Shown one piece after another: positions 58,425 to 64,000 of a stretch of DNA of 64,000 nt. Below the pieces are notes generated by a model. The model made no database searches. It was not told the DNA's origin and saw only the letters and a list, made by a program, of their open reading frames with translations. This DNA is from Metabacillus sp. B2-18. Its GTDB lineage: Bacteria; Bacillota; Bacilli; Bacillales; Bacillaceae. The stretch's first letter is position 1. Every line of letters starts with the position of its first letter. Made by a program: the position numbers and the translations under genes. The DNA is taken from the NCBI RefSeq assembly GCF_021117275.1, contig NZ_CP088245.1:4191501-4255500 (forward strand). Reading direction: 5' to 3'.

Positions 58425-59084
58425 CTATTCTTTCACTCGTTTCCTCCTCATCCATTGTGTTGCCGCCCACTTATCTCCAACAATAACAGGTGCTCCACCA
58501 TGAAGAGTTAACTCATTCAATGTTTGATTATCATAAAAATATTCAAAATAAACGGCCATTCCTTTTTGAGGAGAAACTGAAAAATTCAGCTTAGGAAAGT
58601 ATGTTTCCCCGCCTTCTTCTACATCATTTAAGTACATAACAAGTGTGCTAATTCTAGGATTACTGACAGGTCTACTTGCTGAAGCAAAATAATCATAATG
58701 TTCCTTATACTCTTGGCCGATTTGGTAGTTCAAAACTTGCAGGCCTTCACCATGCTCATAAGGAATGTTCATAATTTGAGCGATTCTTTTTTCAATTCTT
58801 GTAACAAGCTCATATTCTCCATCCTGAAAGAACATACTGCTACTTGTTCTTAGTTCATCTAATTCACGTGAATTTCCAATCTTTGAACGACGCATTCTAT
58901 CTTTGGATAACCTAATTAGTTCATCACATTCTTCATCGCTTAAAACATTTCCTAAAACGGCGATTAGGGGTTCCTCTAATCGTGCAATGATCTTAATTTC
59001 CCGATCATCGGTCATAATTTTATTACCAATGTGATTAAAAATAGATTGTTCTTTAATCGTTAATTCATTAGCATCCATTGTCAA
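58425..59084 (-). CDS. Prolyl 4-hydroxylase-like 2OG-Fe(II) oxygenase
   Basis: 219 residues of the P4H-alpha-like dioxygenase family. Iron ligands are H and D in EHYDYF (~residue 130) and H in LTLHGGAPV (~195); the 2-oxoglutarate lysine is in GDKWAATQW. Bacillus anthracis encodes a similar enzyme. Substrate (peptidyl proline or another residue) is unknown. A TTG start at 59084 has AGAGG about 10 bases upstream; an ATG two codons later is possible. Confidence 0.88.
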   Translation of the reverse strand: MTMDANELTIKEQSIFNHIGNKIMTDDREIKIIARLEEPLIAVLGNVLSDEECDELIRLSKDRMRRSKIGNSRELDELRTSSSMFFQDGEYELVTRIEKRIAQIMNIPYEHGEGLQVLNYQIGQEYKEHYDYFASASRPVSNPRISTLVMYLNDVEEGGETYFPKLNFSVSPQKGMAVYFEYFYDNQTLNELTLHGGAPVIVGDKWAATQWMRRKRVKE

Positions 59085-59288
59085 CTTTCATCAACCTCTT
59101 ATTATTTAATTTTTAAAAATTAGATTATGTTGTTAGAACACGCATTATATTGAAATCACCAGATGAACTTAAACCTTTTCATTCAAGGAGAATGTTAAGA
59201 TTGAATTAATTTTACACCTAGCATTTCAGCTTTTCTACTACTTTATTATACATTTTCAAAATGTTTTTCTTTACTAGTTTTAGGCGTT

Positions 59289-60002
59289 TTATTTTGAATC
59301 ATGAAAGATAATTCCTAGTCCAAAACGCTCTCCAGATGTTATTGTACTTACTCCGTGCCGAACTTTGTTTTTATAATATCCTTTCTTACCAAGAGCAGGT
59401 CTTTCATTTGTTGGAAAAATTAATGCACTACCTTGATCAAGTGTAATAACATGGCCTCTGCTCTGAGCACGTGGAATTTGTTCAACTAATAAAGATTCAC
59501 CTCCTGTATAATGTTCATCTCGTTGATTTAAGATGAAGACCACTTGAAACGGAAAGAAAACATCTCCATATAAATCCTGATGTAAGCAGTTAAATCCCCC
59601 TTCTTCATATTTTAAGATTAAAGGAGTTGGCCTCATTTGCTCATGTTCCTCACATCTTTTAATAAACTCCTGCAGTTCTGCTGGATATTGTTCTGGTTTC
59701 TTTAAGTATCCTAACCATCGATTCGCTGTCTTTGCTAGCTCAGGATAAAAAGATTCTCTTAAACTTTGGATCATATCAGGCAATGGATAGGTAAAATATT
59801 TATACTCACCACTCCCAAAGCGATATCTTTGCATATTAATAGTTGTCCTATATAATTCTTCCTCATGATAAATTTGAATGAGCTGCTCACATTCTTCTTT
59901 TGTTAATAGTTGTGGAACTTTAGCAAAGCCTTGGTTATCTAATACTTGTTGAATTGACTGCCAATTTAATTGTTCAACTCGTGATTTTATGTCATGAAGC
60001 AT
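59289..60002 (-). CDS. 2OG-Fe(II) oxygenase, DUF2086-like
   Basis: 237 residues. The double-stranded beta-helix iron ligands are H and D in CLHQDLYGD (~residue 157) and H in VRHGVSTI (~215); the 2-oxoglutarate arginine is in SGERFGLGIIFHD. The C-terminal pattern (ALIFPTNERPALGKKGYY, GLGIIFHDS) matches the family described as a putative oxygenase for alkylated DNA (PF09859), from memory. It is unrelated in sequence to the neighbouring prolyl hydroxylase beyond the fold. Confidence 0.83.
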   Translation of the reverse strand: MLHDIKSRVEQLNWQSIQQVLDNQGFAKVPQLLTKEECEQLIQIYHEEELYRTTINMQRYRFGSGEYKYFTYPLPDMIQSLRESFYPELAKTANRWLGYLKKPEQYPAELQEFIKRCEEHEQMRPTPLILKYEEGGFNCLHQDLYGDVFFPFQVVFILNQRDEHYTGGESLLVEQIPRAQSRGHVITLDQGSALIFPTNERPALGKKGYYKNKVRHGVSTITSGERFGLGIIFHDSK

Positions 60003-60100
60003 ATTAGACCTCCTTGCACTCTTTACATATAATGGTATTTTTAACTAAATTTGATTCTTTTATGTTTAATTATTGGTAGGAAGGCAAATATCTCATTTTT

Positions 60101-60657
60101 CTGACTCAATTCGGCCAGTATTGAGACTCACTTTGACTGCTCTCTCTTTTTTCTGTCCCAATTCTGCTACTATCGAGAAACACTTTGACTTGCTCACTCG
60201 TTTTTTGTCCCGATTCTGCTACTATCGAGACACAACTTTGTTGCTCACTCTTTTTTCTGTCCCGATTCTGCCACTATCGAGACACAACTTGACTGCTCTC
60301 TCTTTTTTCTGTCCCGATTCTGCCACTATCGAGACACAACTTGACTGCTCTCTCTTTTTTCTGTCCCGATTCTCCCACTATTGAGACTCACTTTGACTGC
60401 TCTCTCTTTTTTCTGTCCCGATTCTGCCACTATCGAGACACAACTTGACTGCTCTCTCTTTTTTCTGTCCCGATTCTCCCACTATCGAGACACAACTTGA
60501 CTGCTCTCTCTTTTTTCTGTCCCGATTCTCCCACTATCCAGACACATTTTCACTGCTCTCTCTTTTTTCTGTCCCGATTCTGCCACTATCGAGACACAAC
60601 TTGACTGCTCTCTCTTTTTTCTGTCCCGATTCTCCCACTATCGAGACACAACTTGAC
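60101..60657. repeat. 52-bp tandem hairpin repeat array, second locus, left part
   Basis: Nine units at exact 52-base spacing start at 60206 to 60622, after two more divergent ones near 60101 and 60153. Core TGTCCCGAT, centre TCTGCCACT, ATCGAGACA, linker CAACTTGACTGCTCTC. Same period and core as the arrays at 24160-28215 but with a different linker. Open frames through it are artefacts of the repeat. Confidence 0.9.
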
Positions 60658-60665
60658 TGCTCTCT

Positions 60666-62131
60666 AGTCAAGTCCAGAATATTGTGTAAATTTAATACAA
60701 TGTTTTCAACTACTACATTTGGATATGTGTATTATCCCCTACATTTTTTTTTGCGTAAATTCCATGGGCTTTCACTTACATATCCAGGGAAGGCTGTCAA
60801 AGGTTCCTCACTTTGACAGTCTTTCCTGGATATGTGATCATTCCATAATGGAAGCTACGAAAAAATTAGCATCTTCTTATAGATTTTGTAGAGTAAACAG
60901 ATTCTTGGTATTCCATTAAAACAGCTCCTACTAAACGAAAAGCAGATTGTGTGTTTGGGAAGATACGAATAACTCTTTCTCTTCTTCGTACTTCTTGATT
61001 TAATCGTTCAAGAGAGTTCGTACTTCGTATATGAGGGCGCATATTCACTGGATGATTCATATATTGAATGGTATCTTCGAACCCTTCATCGAAAATAGTA
61101 AGAGCCTTTTCGTACTTTGGATTATTTCCAAATTGAGTCATCAGTTCATTCTTAAAGGTTCTGATATCTTCAACAGTGATTGCCTCAAACACACGCTTGA
61201 TCATCATACGAATATCAGCTGAATCCTTTTTGGGCAACTTTTCAATAATGTTCCTTTTAAAATGAACATTACACCTTTGCCAGCTAGTACCTAAAAATTC
61301 ACGTTGTATGGCTTTTTGTAAGCCTTGGTGAGCATCTGATATCACTAGTTTCGGAGACTGAAGTCCTCGTGATTTTAGCTGTTGAAGGAAGCGACTCCAA
61401 CTCTCGTAATTCTCTGCATGATCAATACTTAGACCAAGTATTTCACGCTGGCCCTTATCTGTAATAGCTGTGGCAATATAAACAGCCTTTGAGACCACCT
61501 TATGGTGTTCTCTCACTTTGATATACATGGCATCTACAAAAAGATAGGGATAATATTTGACGTTTAAAGGACGCTTTGCCCAATCATTTACGATTGGATC
61601 TAATTTCAAGGTCAATGAAGAAACAAACGATTTTGAGACAGATTTACCACATAGCTGTTCAACTATTTGTGTTACCTTGCGTGTTGAGACCCCATTAATA
61701 ACCATTTCCAACATGGAGATCACTAAAGCTTGATCACATCTAGCATATTTTTCAAAAACTGTAGTCGAAAACTCACCATCACGAGTTCTCGGCACCTTGA
61801 GTTGTATCTTGCCGATACTCATAATTAATTCACGTTCATAGTAGCCGTTGCGATAGTCACGACGGGCTGCAGAGCGTTCATAAGAAGCAGCATGTAGATA
61901 ATCATCTCTCTCTTTTTCCATAAACTCATTTAAGACCAAAACAATTGCTGATTTAACTACTGCATCAATATCAGAATTTAATACAGAATCTTTTAAAACT
62001 TCCAAATCTAGGTTAAACTGTAACTGGGTCATCTTATTCCTCTTTTCATGTTTATCGTAGCTGAAAACATTGTAGCCAAGAGTGAATAAAATGAACCCTT
62101 TTTCTTTTTACACAATTATACGGACTTAATC
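60666..62131 (-). mobile_element. IS256-family insertion sequence, copy 3 (inverted)
   Basis: 1466 bp, the same element as at 24517 and 26460 but in opposite orientation, with 8-bp duplication TGCTCTCT (60658-60665 and 62132-62139). It interrupts the second hairpin array. Confidence 0.95.
60866..62032 (-). CDS. IS256/Mutator-family transposase, copy 3
   Basis: 388 residues, identical to the other two transposases. The upstream leader and downstream hairpin are the same. Being in the opposite orientation, recombination with copy 1 or 2 would invert about 33-36 kb. Confidence 0.95.
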   Translation of the reverse strand: MTQLQFNLDLEVLKDSVLNSDIDAVVKSAIVLVLNEFMEKERDDYLHAASYERSAARRDYRNGYYERELIMSIGKIQLKVPRTRDGEFSTTVFEKYARCDQALVISMLEMVINGVSTRKVTQIVEQLCGKSVSKSFVSSLTLKLDPIVNDWAKRPLNVKYYPYLFVDAMYIKVREHHKVVSKAVYIATAITDKGQREILGLSIDHAENYESWSRFLQQLKSRGLQSPKLVISDAHQGLQKAIQREFLGTSWQRCNVHFKRNIIEKLPKKDSADIRMMIKRVFEAITVEDIRTFKNELMTQFGNNPKYEKALTIFDEGFEDTIQYMNHPVNMRPHIRSTNSLERLNQEVRRRERVIRIFPNTQSAFRLVGAVLMEYQESVYSTKSIRRC

Positions 62132-62440
62132 TGCTCTCTCTTTTTTCTGTCCCGATTCTGCCACTATCGAGACACAACTTGACTGCTCTCTCTTTTTTCT
62201 GTCCCGATTCTCCCACTATCCAGACACATTTTCACTGCTGTCTCTTTTTTCTGTCCCGATTCTGCCACTATCCAGACACATTTTCACTGCCCGCTCTCTT
62301 TTGTGTCCCGATTCTGCCACTATCCAGACACATTTTCACTGCCCGGCCTATTTCCTGTCTCGATTCGCGAACTATCGAGATTCGATTTATCTACTCACTC
62401 TTTTTCTGTCCCGATTCTCACCATTACCAATTAAAGATTG
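62132..62440. repeat. 52-bp tandem hairpin repeat array, second locus, right part
   Basis: Units start at 62148, 62200, 62252, 62304, 62356 and about 62407. Several have ATCCAGACA in place of ATCGAGACA; the last ones are degenerate, as expected at an array end. No gene is seen. Confidence 0.85.
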
Positions 62441-62459
62441 GGACTAATCAATCTCACCC

Positions 62460-63368
62460 TTACTTATAATAAGTGCGTCTCGCATTCCCATGTGCAGTAT
62501 AGTGTTCCCTCAAGATCCGCATTAAAGTTTTTCTACTAATGTCTGTATTACACCATTCATAGATACTCTCAGTAGTGATTCTTCCCTCTGGAAATAAAAT
62601 TTCAAATTCTTTTATATTCCGTAAAATAGCTACTCCCACTGCTTCTTTTTCTCCACACCTTTTGCATAGATAGCTCTTGTTATTCCTATAAACTAAATAG
62701 GAATAACAAGAATTGCAATAAATGCCCTTTTGTAATTGGTCATAATAATATTCAGGAAGGTTAGTATGTGGATTCTTGGTTTTGTGTAAGGAGAGCAATG
62801 TTTGTGCGAGCTTCTTCTGATGATCATTTAATCTTGACGGGGTTTTATTAAAACTTCTTATAAAATGTTGTACTTGTGTTGGGAGAATTATTGGTTGATC
62901 CATTGGAGCTTGGTATAAAGTGAATTCTGGATTTATAAAGATAACAGAGGGTTCCACAAGGAAGTTGAGTTTGAGGGTTTGTAATAACTGCCGAAGTAGA
63001 GTGGCACTTCTCTTAAGCTGGATAATAGGATTCTTGTATTCTCGATTCGTTGTGACGGAGTAGAGTTTATCTCCTTCAAGATAACAATCACCTTCATAAT
63101 TTTTTATATCTAGTAAGTGAATGACATCTTGCGAAATAATCAGTGAATCAATTTGAAAATAAGAATTGTTCACTTCTAAAAGCAAATCGTTGATCATATA
63201 CCTTTCTTCTAAAATACTTTCTGCCGCTCTGTCAAATGCCACTTCTCCCTCAAAGCCCTTTTGAAGATTTAAGTATCGAAACTTTTCCTTTTCTGTTAAT
63301 TCCATACGTGTGTATAAGATTTTAAAAAGTTTCAGCTCAATCGGTTCTTGCCTGTCTTTAATGATCAT
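62460..63368 (-). CDS. NERD-domain protein with zinc ribbon
   Basis: 302 residues. The NERD (nuclease-related) domain spans ~35-160: KGFEGEVAFD, the YFQIDSLIIS strand and LLDIKNYEGD supply the E, D and D-x-K positions of a PD-(D/E)XK-like centre. A zinc ribbon follows (~215-240) as C-x2-C, 16 residues, C-x2-C, and a helical tail. NERD proteins are common in bacilli, with suspected DNA-processing roles. AAAGG precedes the ATG. Confidence 0.87.
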   Translation of the reverse strand: MIIKDRQEPIELKLFKILYTRMELTEKEKFRYLNLQKGFEGEVAFDRAAESILEERYMINDLLLEVNNSYFQIDSLIISQDVIHLLDIKNYEGDCYLEGDKLYSVTTNREYKNPIIQLKRSATLLRQLLQTLKLNFLVEPSVIFINPEFTLYQAPMDQPIILPTQVQHFIRSFNKTPSRLNDHQKKLAQTLLSLHKTKNPHTNLPEYYYDQLQKGIYCNSCYSYLVYRNNKSYLCKRCGEKEAVGVAILRNIKEFEILFPEGRITTESIYEWCNTDISRKTLMRILREHYTAHGNARRTYYK

Positions 63369-63458
63369 AGTTCACTACCTTTCTTTAGTTTTCTTTCATT
63401 TTATAGTATAGATTAGTTTACATTCAAATCTATAAATTTAAATTATGACTCACCAAAA

Positions 63459-63486
63459 GAGGCCATCTCCAATTCAAGACAGCCTC
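63459..63486 (-). terminator. Hairpin after the cyanophycinase-like gene
   Basis: 5-bp core stem GAGGC / GCCTC with weak inner pairing, then TTTT on the minus strand. Confidence 0.55.
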
Positions 63487-63492
63487 GCTCAT

Positions 63493-64000
63493 TTAATCTT
63501 TTATTAAAAAACTACCTGGCACAACATCTACTATCACTTTCTCATAAGAATAATGATCTTTACCAGCTTCTTTATATCCCCAATATCCGTTAGTTTCTTT
63601 CCCTTTTTTAAAGGTTAGCTCAAAGCCCTTCCCTTCATGAAAACTGTAGCTTTTTACTTCTTGAACCGCTCCGTTATCTACCAATTGATAAGAAAGGAAA
63701 TGACCTAAAGAGCCGTGTGGGGTAAGAACACCTGAGTGTGGTGCAACAGGACTGTTGTAATATTCATATCCTTTCGTTTCTACTTTCGATTCCTTTATCT
63801 TGAACTGGTGGGTATCAAGCGAGTATTGATCACCTTCAGTTAGCCATGATAGCTCAATATTCTCCATTTTGCGTCCAGTTTTCTTCATAGAGGAAAGATC
63901 TACTAAACTTACACCACCACGGCCAATCACCTCAATGGTATTTTGGTTGTTATATACACCATGGCTGTGTCTTCATCTATACCATATGATATTTCATTTT
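63493..64000 (-). pseudogene. Cyanophycinase-like peptidase (S51), frameshifted, 5' end outside window
   Basis: The longest open frame (63493-63930) starts inside a domain at VIGRGGVSLVD. Directly upstream, a different frame (about 63950-64000) encodes NEISYGIDEDTAMVY, the typical G-I-D-E-D-T-A segment that precedes this domain end in cyanophycinases. Joining GIDEDTAMVY to NNQNTIEVIGRGG restores the expected order; the break lies at the TATATA run near 63950-63955, where two extra bases (AT) shift the frame. So the gene is either broken or contains a sequence error. The C-terminal ~110 residues are beta-rich and specific to the longer Bacillus-type proteins. Function if intact: a serine exopeptidase on beta-aspartyl dipeptides or cyanophycin-like polymers. 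Confidence 0.65.

Noticed and set aside
60073..60816. Open frames of 103 and 123 residues rich in Phe, Ser and Leu
   Set aside because: They are translations of the 52-bp repeat (a period not divisible by 3) and run into the IS end; no ribosome site.

Overview
The window looks like chromosomal DNA from a low-GC, spore-forming member of the Bacillaceae (Bacillus in the broad sense). Pointers are a GlpP-controlled glpD with a leader terminator, a LicT-type bglP-bglH-licT operon with RAT and cre elements, a Sda-type sporulation checkpoint protein, an FbpA-type Fur-regulated small protein, strong AAGGAGG ribosome binding sites, frequent TTG/GTG starts and a sigma-D-type promoter. Gene identities come from reading translations and motifs; no database was searched.

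Bases 1-18,540 (minus strand) hold one large signalling island. Four transcription units combine a chemosensory core (CheW, CheA with two CheW domains, CheR, CheB, CheY, CheX-like phosphatase, one membrane Cache receptor and one giant soluble receptor) with two partner-switching modules. Each module has a PP2C phosphatase, an RsbW-like ATP-binding kinase and a STAS antagonist; a third STAS protein and a GAF protein end the che operon. One PP2C carries an intact LOV blue-light photosensor, the other a GAF domain. No sigma factor is present. The giant receptor is one uninterrupted heptad register with seven 56-residue repeats in each arm, placed symmetrically around the signalling hairpin. A sigma-D-like promoter precedes the first gene. 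This is the best candidate for an undescribed system.

Bases 18,581-24,100 hold an alpha/beta hydrolase, the glpP-glpD unit, and a four-gene Fur-controlled operon with an iron-sulfur RecB/AddB-like protein and an FbpA-like peptide.

Bases 24,100-28,250 and 60,100-62,440 are arrays of a 52-bp tandem hairpin repeat interrupted by three copies of one IS256-family element (1466 bp, 8-bp target duplications). All three insertions sit 7-8 bp before a repeat hairpin.

Bases 28,285-60,000 are mostly metabolic and regulatory: aldehyde dehydrogenase, MFS transporter, UppP, a diguanylate cyclase behind a c-di-GMP-I riboswitch, an Mhq-type dioxygenase with an MhqR-like operator, cysJI, an amidase, bglP-bglH-licT, a histidine phosphatase, a MEDS hybrid kinase and a LytTR regulator, Sda, an AraC regulator divergent from an EamA exporter, two aldo/keto reductases, an ECF transporter operon with a PHP hydrolase and a divergent RpiR regulator, and two 2-oxoglutarate oxygenases.

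Bases 62,460-64,000 hold a NERD/zinc-ribbon protein and the 3' part of a frameshifted cyanophycinase-like gene. The genes at both window edges are incomplete.
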